Part shown: positions 50,597 through 60,167 of the stretch, in pieces
Layout of the letters: every line of letters starts with the position of its first letter
How positions within the stretch are numbered: the stretch's first letter is position 1
Origin: DATAOG01 sp963753685
Lineage (GTDB): Bacteria; Pseudomonadota; Alphaproteobacteria; Geminicoccales; Geminicoccaceae
Direction of reading: 5' to 3'
DNA: 64,000 nucleotides
Assembly: GCA_963753685.1 (NCBI GenBank)
Contig: CAVWDE010000020.1
Location: 310,001-374,000, forward strand
Translations under genes and position numbers: made by a program
The notes under the pieces: model-generated
Databases searched by the model: none
Told to the model about the DNA's origin: nothing
Seen by the model: the letters and a program-made list of their open reading frames with translations, nothing else

Positions 50597-51238
50597 ATGC
50601 ACGCCCTCCAACTCACCCCCGACGTGATGGTGGCCTACGGCACACCGATGCTGCAGCGCCGGATCGAGGCCATGCTGCCGCACCATGCTGCGCTCACTGA
50701 CCTCGCGCTGCGGCTGCGCGCGGCGGAGCCGGGGGCGGCCAAAAGCAACGCCGGCGGCTGGCATTCCGCCGGCAACATCTTCGAGCGCGAGGAGCCGGGG
50801 ATCGGTCTGCTGGCGCAGCACGTGCACGCGGCGCTCCAGCATATGAGCGTGCTGGTCAGGCAGATCACAGCACCACGGGTCGCTTTCGAGGCGACGCTCC
50901 ACGGCTGGATCAACGTCAACGGCCCGGGCGACTACAACACCCCACACTGCCACCCCGGCGGCACCTGGTCGGGCGTCTACTACATCTGCACCGGATCGGA
51001 GGCGCCCGACAGACCGAACAGTGGCCGCATCCAGTTCATCGATCCGCGCACCCGCTGCGACCTCGGCCCGACGCCCGCCCTTGCCCATACCCGCTTGATC
51101 GGGGTCAATCCGGTGGACGGCACGCTGCTGATCTTCCCGGCCTATCTCGAGCACTACGTGCACCCGTATTTCGGCACCGGCGAGCGCATCACGCTGGCCT
51201 TCAACAGCTTTGTCCAGAAGCTGACGCCACTGCCATAG
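50597..51238 (+). CDS. Putative 2OG-Fe(II) oxygenase
   Basis: A 213-residue protein of the TIGR02466-type 2OG-Fe(II) oxygenases. The N-terminus has VMVAYGTPMLQRRIEAML. The core includes LHGWINVNGPGDYNTPHCHP (candidate Fe-binding His residues HCH), GGTWSGVYYICTGS, RIQFIDPR and PVDGTLLIFPAYLEHYVHPY (distal His), then FGTGERITLAFNSFV with the 2OG-binding Arg. It would hydroxylate an unknown substrate with O2 and 2-oxoglutarate. It is monocistronic, upstream of the DUF29 array. Confidence 0.88.
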   Translation: MHALQLTPDVMVAYGTPMLQRRIEAMLPHHAALTDLALRLRAAEPGAAKSNAGGWHSAGNIFEREEPGIGLLAQHVHAALQHMSVLVRQITAPRVAFEATLHGWINVNGPGDYNTPHCHPGGTWSGVYYICTGSEAPDRPNSGRIQFIDPRTRCDLGPTPALAHTRLIGVNPVDGTLLIFPAYLEHYVHPYFGTGERITLAFNSFVQKLTPLP

Positions 51239-51300
51239 ACGCGACCGGCCCCCGCTGCCGGCTGGCCTGTTGCGGCAAGGATGTCTTCCTCCGGCGCGCG

Positions 51301-51435
51301 CGCGAGCGGCACCGACGGGCGTCAGATGGTGTCAGGGCGACGCTCCGCGAGCACGGCGAGACTACGGCGGCCGACGCGCTTTGAGCCACCTGCTCCTGCA
51401 TGCTCGACCAGAGCGCCGGCGACTGGCCGCCGTGA
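51301..51435 (+). pseudogene. DUF29 degenerate copy (C-terminal third, in-frame stop)
   Basis: The frame reads VRATLREHGETTAADAL, a TGA at 51382 where the intact copies have a Pro codon, then ATCSCMLDQSAGDWPP and a stop at 51433. This parallels HGETAAADALPATCPYTLDQ and ITGDWLP of the next gene. The N-terminal two thirds are missing. It lies 50 bases before copy 2. Confidence 0.8.
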
Positions 51436-51485
51436 GGGTGCGCGTGGTATCATGACGTGGCGCTCGTCCGAGTCTGGAGCATGCG

Positions 51486-51947
51486 ATGGCAACCCGGATC
51501 AAACCGCCCCCCCAACCGCTCTACGAGCAGGACTTCTATGCCTGGTCGAAGGCACAGGTCGAACTCCTGCGCGGCGGGCGCTATTCCGAGCTCGACCTGG
51601 AGCACCTGATCGAGGAGGTCGACGATTTGGGCGAATCGATCTACCGCTCGGCACGCTCGCGCATGCGCACGATCATCGAGCACCTCCTGAAGCTCCAGCA
51701 TTCACCGTCGCGCGAGCCGCGCGCGAGCTGGCGATCGACCGTGCTGACGCAGCGCGATGACCTGCGTGACGATCTGACGCCAACCGTTCGACGCCGTACG
51801 GCCGACGCGCTTCCGGAGCTCTTCGAGCAGGCGCGCAAGCGCGCCGACACCTCGCTCCGCGACCACGGCGAGACCGCGGCCGCCGACGCCCTGCCCGCGA
51901 CGTGCCCCTACACCCTCGACCAGATCACCGGCGACTGGCTGCCGTGA
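51486..51947 (+). CDS. DUF29 family protein, copy 2
   Basis: 153 residues, the same length and start as copy 1 (MATRIKPPPQPLYEQDFYAW) with LDLEHLIEEVDDLGESIYRS, the basic helix ARSRMRTIIEHLLKLQHSPS and the C-terminus ADALPATCPYTLDQITGDWL. Identity to copy 1 is high across the whole length. A TATCAT sequence at about 51448 could be its -10 element. Function unknown; the helical, charged nature suggests a nucleic-acid or protein-binding adaptor. Confidence 0.88.
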   Translation: MATRIKPPPQPLYEQDFYAWSKAQVELLRGGRYSELDLEHLIEEVDDLGESIYRSARSRMRTIIEHLLKLQHSPSREPRASWRSTVLTQRDDLRDDLTPTVRRRTADALPELFEQARKRADTSLRDHGETAAADALPATCPYTLDQITGDWLP

Positions 51948-51997
51948 CCGGCTGGCCTGTGCTAGGCTGACGGGGCGGATATGAACGGAGACGCGAC

Positions 51998-52459
51998 GTG
52001 GCGACCAGGATCAAGCCAGCAGTGGCGCATCTCTACGAGACCGACTTCTACGCCTGGTCGAAGGCGCAGGCCGACCTGCTCCGCGCTGGTCGTTTCGGCG
52101 ACCTGGACCTGGGGCATCTGATCGAAGAGGTCGATGACTTGGGCGAGTCGCTCTATCGGTCTACCTGCTCCCGGGCGCGGACGATCATCGAGCATCTTCT
52201 GAAGCTGCAATTCTCACCGGCCACCGACCCCCGGTCCGGCTGGATCGAGACGCTCTACACCCAGCGGAGCGAGCTGGAAGGCGAGCTCACCCCAAGCCTG
52301 CGCGCGCGGGTCGAGCCGGCGCTGCCCAGGCTCTATGGCCAAGCGCGGCGCAACACCGCACGTGTCCTCGAAGCCTACGGCGAGCAGGCGGCCGCCGATG
52401 CCTTGCCCGCGACCTGCCCCTACACCCTCGACCAGATCACCGGCGACTGGCTGCCGTGA
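51998..52459 (+). CDS. DUF29 family protein, copy 3
   Basis: 153 residues with a GTG start at 51998. Key segments are RIKPAVAHLYETDFYAW, LDLGHLIEEVDDLGESLYRS, CSRARTIIEHLLKLQFSPAT and the shared C-terminus ADALPATCPYTLDQITGDWL. Closest to copy 2 in the first half; the second half (ELEGELTPSLRARVEPALPR) is its own. It begins 50 bases after copy 2, a spacing too long for translational coupling but consistent with one transcript. Confidence 0.88.
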   Translation: MATRIKPAVAHLYETDFYAWSKAQADLLRAGRFGDLDLGHLIEEVDDLGESLYRSTCSRARTIIEHLLKLQFSPATDPRSGWIETLYTQRSELEGELTPSLRARVEPALPRLYGQARRNTARVLEAYGEQAAADALPATCPYTLDQITGDWLP

Positions 52460-52494
52460 GGAACTCGTCGTCACGCTAGCACTGGAGCCAGGAC

Positions 52495-52956
52495 ATGGCC
52501 ACCCGGATCAAGCCTGTCGAGAAGGACCCGTACGACCAGGATGTCTACGTCTGGGCCCTGAACCAGGCGGAGCTTCTGCGTGCGAAGCGCTTCGAGGCGC
52601 TCGACCTCGACCGTCTGATCGAGGAGGTGGAAGGATTGGCCGACGTCAAGCGCAGTGCTGTGCTCAACAACGCGCGCGTGATCATGGAGCATCTGCTCAA
52701 GCTCCAGCACAGCCAGGCTCAGGACCCGCGCAGAGGCTGGCGGGCGTCGGTGGTCGAGCACCGCGCCCGTCTCGAGGTCGAACTGACGCCACGCCTTCGC
52801 GAGATCCTCGACGAGCAGCGGCCGCGCATCTACGGCATCGCGCGCCGCGCCGCCGAAGTCGCGCGCCGCGACTACGGCGAGCAGGCCGCCGCCGACGCGC
52901 TCCCCGTATCATACCCCTACACCCTCGACCAGATCACCGGCGACTGGCTGCCATGA
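52495..52956 (+). CDS. DUF29 family protein, copy 4
   Basis: 153 residues: MATRIKPVEKDPYDQDVYVW, FEALDLDRLIEEVEGLADVK, NARVIMEHLLKLQHSQAQDP and ADALPVSYPYTLDQITGDWL. It is the most diverged of the tandem copies in the first half (YVW for YAW, EVEGLA for EVDDLG) but has the same C-terminus, which suggests gene conversion or selection on that end. It starts 35 bases after copy 3. Function unknown. Confidence 0.88.
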   Translation: MATRIKPVEKDPYDQDVYVWALNQAELLRAKRFEALDLDRLIEEVEGLADVKRSAVLNNARVIMEHLLKLQHSQAQDPRRGWRASVVEHRARLEVELTPRLREILDEQRPRIYGIARRAAEVARRDYGEQAAADALPVSYPYTLDQITGDWLP

Positions 52957-52989
52957 GCCCGGCAAAGAGTCCGGACCCCGTTACCTACC

Positions 52990-53019
52990 GACAAGATCAC
53001 CGGTGACTGGCTGCCCTAA
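52990..53019 (+). pseudogene. DUF29 terminal fragment
   Basis: DKITGDWLP and a TAA stop, 33 bases after copy 4, repeating the last codons of the intact genes. It is the scar of a lost or recombined sixth copy. Nothing upstream of it keeps the DUF29 frame. Confidence 0.7.
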
Positions 53020-53061
53020 GGTTCAAACTTTACTGCGACCCTCGTCGATGGAGCCTCCAGG

Positions 53062-53496
53062 ATGCTGGACGTGACCAAACGCGTGATCGACGACTTAAAG
53101 CATGCATCTACGATGGATCAAATTTTAGATCTCCAACTGTTCTGGGTGTTGAACCTTACCCTCCTAGGCGTTGCAAAGGACGTATTTTGGAAAGTCGATA
53201 TGAATACGGCCGATCACGGGTTACGCACACTGATGAAGAAGGTTTACGAAAATCACAAAGGTCAAGCGATCTTCGGTTTCGTAGATTCGGATGCTCGTAA
53301 CAGGTTGCTCCATCAATATAAACAAGATTGAGAAGGTGAAGACTACGTACACTACGGATACGTCGAGGAAGGTTATGTCGAGCAAGCAGAGCTTACTCAC
53401 GGTTCGCTCGCAGGCAGGCATCCAATCGGGCTCATCAGAGAGGCGATCAAATGGTGGGAGATCGTAATAGGCGAGATCGAGAATTCAGCCGCGTGA
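53062..53496 (+). pseudogene. AT-rich orphan gene with one in-frame TGA
   Basis: From ATG 53062 (GGAG 10 bases upstream) the frame is open for 89 codons, MLDVTKRVIDDLKHASTMDQ to RNRLLHQYKQD, then TGA at 53329. The same frame stays open for 55 more codons (EGEDYVHYGYVEEGYVEQAE, HPIGLIREAIKWWEIVIGE) to a TGA at 53494. Both halves look protein-like. A single G-to-A change in a Trp codon (TGG) would explain the stop. The region is visibly poorer in GC and in alphaproteobacterial-type codons than its surroundings, which suggests horizontal transfer. I do not recognise the family. No Sec-insertion signal was identified. Confidence 0.5.
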
Positions 53497-53534
53497 GGAC
53501 CTAGCCGAATTCGGGCGTCTCGCCGGCGCAGGCA

Positions 53535-54374
53535 TCACCCCTTGACCGCGCCCGCTGTGAGGCCGGAGACGATGCGGCGTTGGAAGATCAGGACCAGGAC
53601 GATCAGAGGCACGGTCACGATCACCGAGGCGGCCATGATGTTGCCCCAGGGCAGCTCATAAGAAGAGGCGCCGGAGATCAGGGCGATCGCGACCGGCACG
53701 GTGCGCTCCTCGCCCGAGAGCGTGAAGGTCAGGGCGAACAGAAACTCGTTCCAGGCCGCGATGAATGCTAACAGGCCGGTGGTGGCGAGGGCAGGGCCCA
53801 TCAAGGGCATGAAGACCTTGGTCACGATCGTATAGGGCTTGGCGCCATCGACGATCGCCGCCTCCTCCAATTCCTTGGGCAATTCGCGCATGAAGGTGGT
53901 CAGGACCCAGACCGTGAAGGGCAGGGTGAAGATCATGTAGGACAGGGTCAGCGACCACAGGTTGTTGTAGAGCCCGAGATAGCGGATCAGCTCGAACATG
54001 CCGGAGAGCACCGCGATCTGCGGGAACATCGAGACCCCGAGGACCACGATCAGCAAGGTCGTGCGGCCGCGGAACTGGATCCGGCCGAGCGCGTAGGCGG
54101 CGGCGACCGCGAGCGAGAGCGAGAGCGCCACGGTCGAGACCGCGACGAAGATCGAGTTCAGGATGTTGCGCCCGAACGGCTGCTCGCGGAACACCGCGAC
54201 GTAGTTGTCCCAGGCCGGATGCGGCGGCCAGAAGTCGACCCTGAACAGCTCCGAGCCCGCCTTGAGCGAGGACACGATCGCCCAGTAGAACGGAAACACC
54301 GTGTACAGGACGATCACCGCCAGGAAGATGTAGAAGGCGACCCGGCCGATCAGCTTCTTCAGTTTGCGGTTCAT
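53535..54374 (-). CDS. Sugar ABC permease (MalG/ThuG type)
   Basis: A 279-residue protein with six hydrophobic segments: FYIFLAVIVLYTVFPFYWAI at the N-terminus, MFPQIAVLSGMFELIRYLGL, YMIFTLPFTVWVLTTFM, then the EAA loop ELPKELEEAAIVDGAKPYTI that contacts the ATPase. The end (MAASVIVTVPLIVLVLIFQR) is typical of MalG-type subunits. It starts 17 bases after the first permease gene. The ATPase for this system is not in the operon; the one at 49.3-50.4 kb is the best candidate. Confidence 0.93.
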   Translation of the reverse strand: MNRKLKKLIGRVAFYIFLAVIVLYTVFPFYWAIVSSLKAGSELFRVDFWPPHPAWDNYVAVFREQPFGRNILNSIFVAVSTVALSLSLAVAAAYALGRIQFRGRTTLLIVVLGVSMFPQIAVLSGMFELIRYLGLYNNLWSLTLSYMIFTLPFTVWVLTTFMRELPKELEEAAIVDGAKPYTIVTKVFMPLMGPALATTGLLAFIAAWNEFLFALTFTLSGEERTVPVAIALISGASSYELPWGNIMAASVIVTVPLIVLVLIFQRRIVSGLTAGAVKG

Positions 54375-54390
54375 CGAGGGGGCCTCCCGC

Positions 54391-55326
54391 TCAGTCCTCG
54401 CGGCCGATCCGGCCGAGCGTCAGATAGGCGACCGTGAACAGCGCGATGATCAGGAACAGCATGGTCGCGGCCGCCGAGCCGTAGCCGACGTCCTGGAAGT
54501 CGACCAGCTGCTGGCGGGCGTAGACCGACATCGACATGGTGTCCTTGGCGTTGCCGGACATCACGTAGATCAGGTCGAAGATCCGGAACGCGTCCAGCAC
54601 CCGGAAGATGATCGCGACCATCAGCGCCGGCTTGAGCAGCGGCAGGGTCACCTTGAGGAACACCCGGACCGGGTGGATGCCGTCGACCTTGGCGCTCTCG
54701 TAGCACTCCTGGGGCAGCATCTGCAGGCCGGCGAGCAGGAGCAGCGCCATGAACGGCGTGGTCTTCCAGACGTCGACGATGATGATCGCGATCAGCGCGG
54801 TCGAAGGCGAGGCGGTCCAGGCGATCCCCTTGTCGATCAGACCCATCATCTTGAGGATCGCGTTGATCACGCCGAACACGTCGTGGAACATCCAGCCCCA
54901 CATCTGGGCCGAGACCACGGTCGGGATCGCCCAGGGGATCAGCACGGCCGCGCGCAGCAGGCCGCGGCCGCCGAAATGGGCGTTGAGCGCGAGCGCGATC
55001 GCCATGCCGAGCACGGTCTCGATGGTGACCGAAGCGGTCGCGAACTTGACCGTGTTCCAGACCGCGTTCCACCAGTCCGGGTCCTGCAGCAGGTAGAAAT
55101 AGTTGACCAGGCCGATGAACTTGGCCGCCTCGAGGTCGGACAGATTGGCGTCGGTCAGGCTGAACCAGATGGTGCGGGCGAGCGGCCAGCCCGCGACCAG
55201 GGCCAGCACCACGAGCATCGGCGCCATGAACAGCCAGGCGGAGCGCACCCGCTCGCGGGTCAGCCGCGAGGCTTTCTCTGGCGGCAGAGCAACCACCTCT
55301 TTGGCAGCGACGGCGGCGGTACTCAT
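54391..55326 (-). CDS. Sugar ABC permease (MalF/ThuF type)
   Basis: A 311-residue protein with six main hydrophobic segments. The N-terminal part contains RVRSAWLFMAPMLVVLALVA and WPLARTIWFSLTDANLSDLE; the loop QMLPQECYESAKVDGIHPVR is the EAA motif; the C-terminal part has GSAAATMLFLIIALFTVAYL. It belongs with the MalG-type gene, 16 bases downstream, and with the binding-protein gene 93 bases upstream. The sugar is probably an alpha-glucoside such as trehalose or sucrose by family analogy only. Confidence 0.92.
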   Translation of the reverse strand: MSTAAVAAKEVVALPPEKASRLTRERVRSAWLFMAPMLVVLALVAGWPLARTIWFSLTDANLSDLEAAKFIGLVNYFYLLQDPDWWNAVWNTVKFATASVTIETVLGMAIALALNAHFGGRGLLRAAVLIPWAIPTVVSAQMWGWMFHDVFGVINAILKMMGLIDKGIAWTASPSTALIAIIIVDVWKTTPFMALLLLAGLQMLPQECYESAKVDGIHPVRVFLKVTLPLLKPALMVAIIFRVLDAFRIFDLIYVMSGNAKDTMSMSVYARQQLVDFQDVGYGSAAATMLFLIIALFTVAYLTLGRIGRED

Positions 55327-55419
55327 GGTGCGCTCCCTGCTCGTCTAGGCCCGGTCAACGTCCAGTGCGCCGTCCGCGAGAGCCTGGATCCCGCGGCGTT
55401 CGGCCCGCGGCGGCTCGCC

Positions 55420-56706
<1,287 letters not shown>

Positions 56707-56876
56707 CGGTTGTCTCCCATTGGTCCTTATATGGATTATTGGTACCAAGAGCCTCGTCGTCGAGCCTACTCCAGGCCGGCGCATGGGAAAAGTCCCGATG
56801 CGTGCTGGCTGGCAGGTTGAACCCGGCATCCGCCGGCGACACCCAGTCCGCCCGCCCGCCGAGGTGAGAATTTGCC

Positions 56877-57782
56877 GTGACCGCAAAGCTCGATCCGACC
56901 AGCCATGGGTTCGAATCCCTGCGCCTGCCGGCGGCCGGGATCAGTGTCCACCTCGCCCGCGCCGGCCGCGGCCGGCCGCTCCTTTTGCTGCACGGCTGGC
57001 CCGAGTTCTGGCTGACCTGGGCGCCCTGCATGCAGAGGCTCCAGGACCGCTTCCAGCTGCTCGCCCCGGACCTGCGCGGCTTCGGCGCGACCGAGAAGCC
57101 CGCCAGCGGCCCGTCCCGGGACGCCGGGCCCGAGGTCCACGCCGCGGACATGCTGGCGCTGCTCGATCGCCTCGGGATCGAGCGCGTGGGCCTGGTCGGC
57201 CACGACGTCGGCGCCTACGTCGCCCAGGCGCTGGCGCGCGCGCACCCCGAGCGGATCGCAGGCCTGTTCTTCTTCAACTGCCCCTATGCCGGCATCGGCC
57301 GGCGCTGGGCCGAGGTCTCGCACCTGATCGAGATCTGGTATCAATCGTTCCACCAGCAGGCCTTTGCGGCCGAGCTGGTCGGCAGCTCGCGCCAAGCCTG
57401 CCGGATCTACATCGGCCATTTCCTGAAGCACTGGGCGCGCGACCCGCACGCCTTCGATGCCGACCTCGAGGCCTGGGTCGACAACTTCATGCATCCCGGC
57501 AACCTGCAGGGCGGCTTCAACTGGTACCTGAGCGCCGCGGCGGCGCGCGCCGCCGTGATTCGCGAAGAAGTGCCGCCGATGCCGAGGATCGCGCTCCCGA
57601 CCCGGGTGCTGTGGGGCCGGCACGATCCGATCCTGAAAGCCGAGTGGGTCGACCGGCTGGGCGAGTTCTTCGAGGACCCCGAGATCTCGATCGCCGAGGA
57701 CGCCGGCCACTTCGTGCACTACGAGACGCCCGAGCCGGCGGCGGCCGCGATCGCCGCGTTCTTCGAGCGGCTGACCTGGTAA
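56877..57782 (+). CDS. Alpha/beta hydrolase, epoxide hydrolase or haloacid dehalogenase type
   Basis: A 301-residue hydrolase. The oxyanion-hole motif is LLHGWPEFWL; the nucleophile elbow is GHDVGA, so the nucleophile is Asp (around residue 111), as in epoxide hydrolases and fluoroacetate/haloalkane dehalogenases. The catalytic His is in EDAGHFVHYETPE; the acid is in LWGRHDPILKAEW. A cap domain of about 90 residues follows the elbow strand. It starts at GTG 56877 and its TAA overlaps the next start by one base (TAATG). Which halide or epoxide it acts on is unknown. Confidence 0.88.
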   Translation: MTAKLDPTSHGFESLRLPAAGISVHLARAGRGRPLLLLHGWPEFWLTWAPCMQRLQDRFQLLAPDLRGFGATEKPASGPSRDAGPEVHAADMLALLDRLGIERVGLVGHDVGAYVAQALARAHPERIAGLFFFNCPYAGIGRRWAEVSHLIEIWYQSFHQQAFAAELVGSSRQACRIYIGHFLKHWARDPHAFDADLEAWVDNFMHPGNLQGGFNWYLSAAAARAAVIREEVPPMPRIALPTRVLWGRHDPILKAEWVDRLGEFFEDPEISIAEDAGHFVHYETPEPAAAAIAAFFERLTW

Positions 57783-58552
57783 TGGCACTCGACCTCGTCT
57801 GCGACGCGCTCGGCGATGCCGGCCCGCCGATCGTGATCCTGCACGGCCTCCTGGGCTCGGCGCGCAACTGGGCCAGCGTTGCGAAGCAGCTCGGCGAAAC
57901 GCACCGGGTGTTCGCGCTCGATCTGCGCAATCACGGCCGGTCGCCCTGGGCCCCGACCATGAGCTTCGATGACATGGCAGGCGACGTCGCGGCGTTCATC
58001 GAGCAGCGCGGCCTCGCCCCGGTGATCCTGCTCGGCCATAGCCTGGGCGGCAAGGTCGCCATGCGCCTGGCGCTCACCCGGGGCGATCTGGTGGCCCGCC
58101 TGGTCGTGGTCGACGTCGCGCCGGTCACCTACCGCCACAGCCTGGTCGCGTACCTCGAAGCCATGCGCGCGGTCGACCTCGGCCGCGTGACCCGCCGGAC
58201 CGACGTCGACGCGCAGCTGGGCATGACCATTCGCGATCCGGTGATGCGGGCCTTCCTGCTGCAGAACCTCGTGCGCAGCGGCCAGAGCTACGCCTGGCGC
58301 GCCCATCTCGATGCGATCGCGCACAGCCTGCCCGAGCTCATGCGCTTTCCGGCGAGCGAGGGGCTGGCCTATCCGGGCCCGACCCTGGTCATCGCCGGCG
58401 GCCGCTCGACCTATGTCCGGCCTGAGCACCACCCGGTGATCAGGCAGCTCTTCCCCGACGTCGAATATTCGACCATCGCCGGCGCCGGCCATCAGGTCCA
58501 CGCCGACCGGCCGGACGAATTTCTGGCTGCGCTTCGCCCCTTCGTGGGCTGA
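57782..58552 (+). CDS. Alpha/beta hydrolase, YbfF/ABHD11-like esterase
   Basis: A 256-residue hydrolase with Ser nucleophile in LLGHSLGGKVAM, oxyanion region VILHGLLGSARNW, the conserved FALDLRNHGRSPW strand, and the catalytic His in IAGAGHQVHADRPDEF. These match the small YbfF-type esterases that cleave acyl esters or thioesters. The start overlaps the stop of the dehalogenase-type gene, so both are co-translated, but their nucleophiles differ (Ser against Asp). The gene converges with sthA, 8 bases away. Confidence 0.88.
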   Translation: MALDLVCDALGDAGPPIVILHGLLGSARNWASVAKQLGETHRVFALDLRNHGRSPWAPTMSFDDMAGDVAAFIEQRGLAPVILLGHSLGGKVAMRLALTRGDLVARLVVVDVAPVTYRHSLVAYLEAMRAVDLGRVTRRTDVDAQLGMTIRDPVMRAFLLQNLVRSGQSYAWRAHLDAIAHSLPELMRFPASEGLAYPGPTLVIAGGRSTYVRPEHHPVIRQLFPDVEYSTIAGAGHQVHADRPDEFLAALRPFVG

Positions 58553-58560
58553 TGCCCGCC

Positions 58561-59961
58561 TCAGGCGTCGCGGGCCGGCATCCGGTTCCAGGCGTCGAGG
58601 GCCGCGATCTTGTAGGCCTCGGCGAGGGTCGGATAGTTGAAGGTGTTCTCGACGAAATAGTCCAGCGTGCCGCCGAGATTGAGCACCGCCTGGCCGATGT
58701 GGATCAGCTCGGTCGCCCCTTCACCCACGATGTGGACGCCGAGCAGGCGCCGGCTGTCGATCGCGAACAGCATCTTCATCATGCCGCCGTTGAGGCCCAT
58801 GATGTGGCCACGCGAGGTCTCGCGAAAGCGGGCGATGCCGCACTCGTAGCCCATGCCGTCGGCGCGCACCTGCTCCTCGGTCATGCCGACCGTCGACATC
58901 TCGGGCACCGCATAGATGCCGTAAGGGAAGAACACGGGCGGCGCCTGCGCCTGCCGCTCGAAGGCGTGGCAGGCGGCGATCCGGCCCTGCTCCATCGAGG
59001 TCGAGGCGAGGCTCGGAAAGCCGATCACGTCGCCGGCAGCATAGATGTGCTTAACCTTGGTCTGGAAGGTCTTGGGATCGACCTCGAGCCGGCCGCGGTG
59101 GTCGACCTCGAGGCCGACGGCGTCGAGCCCGAGCTGGTCGGTGGCGCCCATGCGCCCGGCCGCGAACAGGACCGCGTCGGCGTGAACCCTGCGCCCGCCT
59201 TCGAGATGGACGATGCAGCCGCCGTCGCCGATTCGCTCGATCTTGCCGGCCTTGCAGCCGAGGCGGACCGCGAGGCCGCGGTCGCGCAGATCGTGGACGA
59301 AGGCGGCAACCAGCTCCTGGTCGAGGAAGTCGAGCATGCTGGCGCGCGGCTCGATCAGCGTCACCTGCACGTCCAGGGCATTGAAAATGCTGGCGTACTC
59401 GACCCCGACCACGCCCGCCCCGATCACCGCGAGGCTCTTCGGCATGAACTTGAGGTCGATGATCTCGTCGCTGTCGAGCACCCGTTCGCCGTCGAACGGC
59501 ACGTAGTCGGGACGGAACGGGCGGGTGCCGACGGCCAGCACGAAGCGCTCCGCCTCATAGGTCTTGCGCTCGCCGCTCTCGGCCGTGACCTCGACCCGGT
59601 GCGGGTCGAGGAAGCGGGCCTCGCCGCGCACCGTCGGCACCCGGTTGCGGGCGAACTGGTGCTCCAGCACCTCGACCTCGTGCTGGAGGGTCATGTGCAG
59701 GCGACGGCGCAGATCGTCGGCCGTGATGTCGGCCTTGACCCGGTAGGCCCGCCCGTAGAAGCCGCGCTCGCGCCAGCCGGACAGGTTGAGCACGGTCTCG
59801 CGCAGGGTCTTGCTCGGGATCGTGCCGGTGTGCACGGACACGCCGCCGACCCGGCGCCCCTTCTCGATGACCAGCGCGGATTTGCCAAACTTGGCAGCCT
59901 GGATCCCCGCGCGACGGCCGGCGGGACCGCTGCCGATGACGATCAGGTCGTAACGCTCCAT
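58561..59961 (-). CDS. sthA: Soluble pyridine nucleotide transhydrogenase
   Basis: A 466-residue flavoprotein transferring hydride between NADPH and NAD+. The FAD motif is YDLIVIGSGPAGRRAGIQAA. The redox-disulfide site of related reductases is replaced by GGVSVHTGTIPSKTLRETVL, lacking both cysteines, which separates SthA from lipoamide and glutathione reductases. The NAD motif is SLAVIGAGVVGVEYASIFNA, and the C-terminal interface has AVLNLGGTLDYFVENTFNYP. ATG 59961 starts the conserved domain; an in-frame extension upstream would run into the intergenic region. Confidence 0.94.
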   Translation of the reverse strand: MERYDLIVIGSGPAGRRAGIQAAKFGKSALVIEKGRRVGGVSVHTGTIPSKTLRETVLNLSGWRERGFYGRAYRVKADITADDLRRRLHMTLQHEVEVLEHQFARNRVPTVRGEARFLDPHRVEVTAESGERKTYEAERFVLAVGTRPFRPDYVPFDGERVLDSDEIIDLKFMPKSLAVIGAGVVGVEYASIFNALDVQVTLIEPRASMLDFLDQELVAAFVHDLRDRGLAVRLGCKAGKIERIGDGGCIVHLEGGRRVHADAVLFAAGRMGATDQLGLDAVGLEVDHRGRLEVDPKTFQTKVKHIYAAGDVIGFPSLASTSMEQGRIAACHAFERQAQAPPVFFPYGIYAVPEMSTVGMTEEQVRADGMGYECGIARFRETSRGHIMGLNGGMMKMLFAIDSRRLLGVHIVGEGATELIHIGQAVLNLGGTLDYFVENTFNYPTLAEAYKIAALDAWNRMPARDA

Positions 59962-60167
59962 CGCCGCCCCCCGGAGTGCCGGCCCGGCTTCGCCGCCCTG
60001 GCCGGATTCGGCCGGCCCCACGGCCTGGCCGAGCCCATGCAGATTGCGTGCCGGTCGCGCCAACCGGAAGCGCCGCGCGCCTGGGGCCGCAAGCTATCAG
60101 ACAGAAAAGTGATTATTCTGTGACCAGAGCGCATCCCGACAACGCCCGCACGCCGCGGGCCGGTGGG

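Noticed and set aside
47981..52956. DUF29 genes as toxin-antitoxin components
   Set aside because: Copies are homologous to each other, not paired with a small partner; VapBC nearby is complete without them.
53329..53331. Selenocysteine codon
   Set aside because: No hairpin directly downstream was recognised, and no Cys-homologue pattern or selenoprotein family fits; a Trp nonsense change is simpler.
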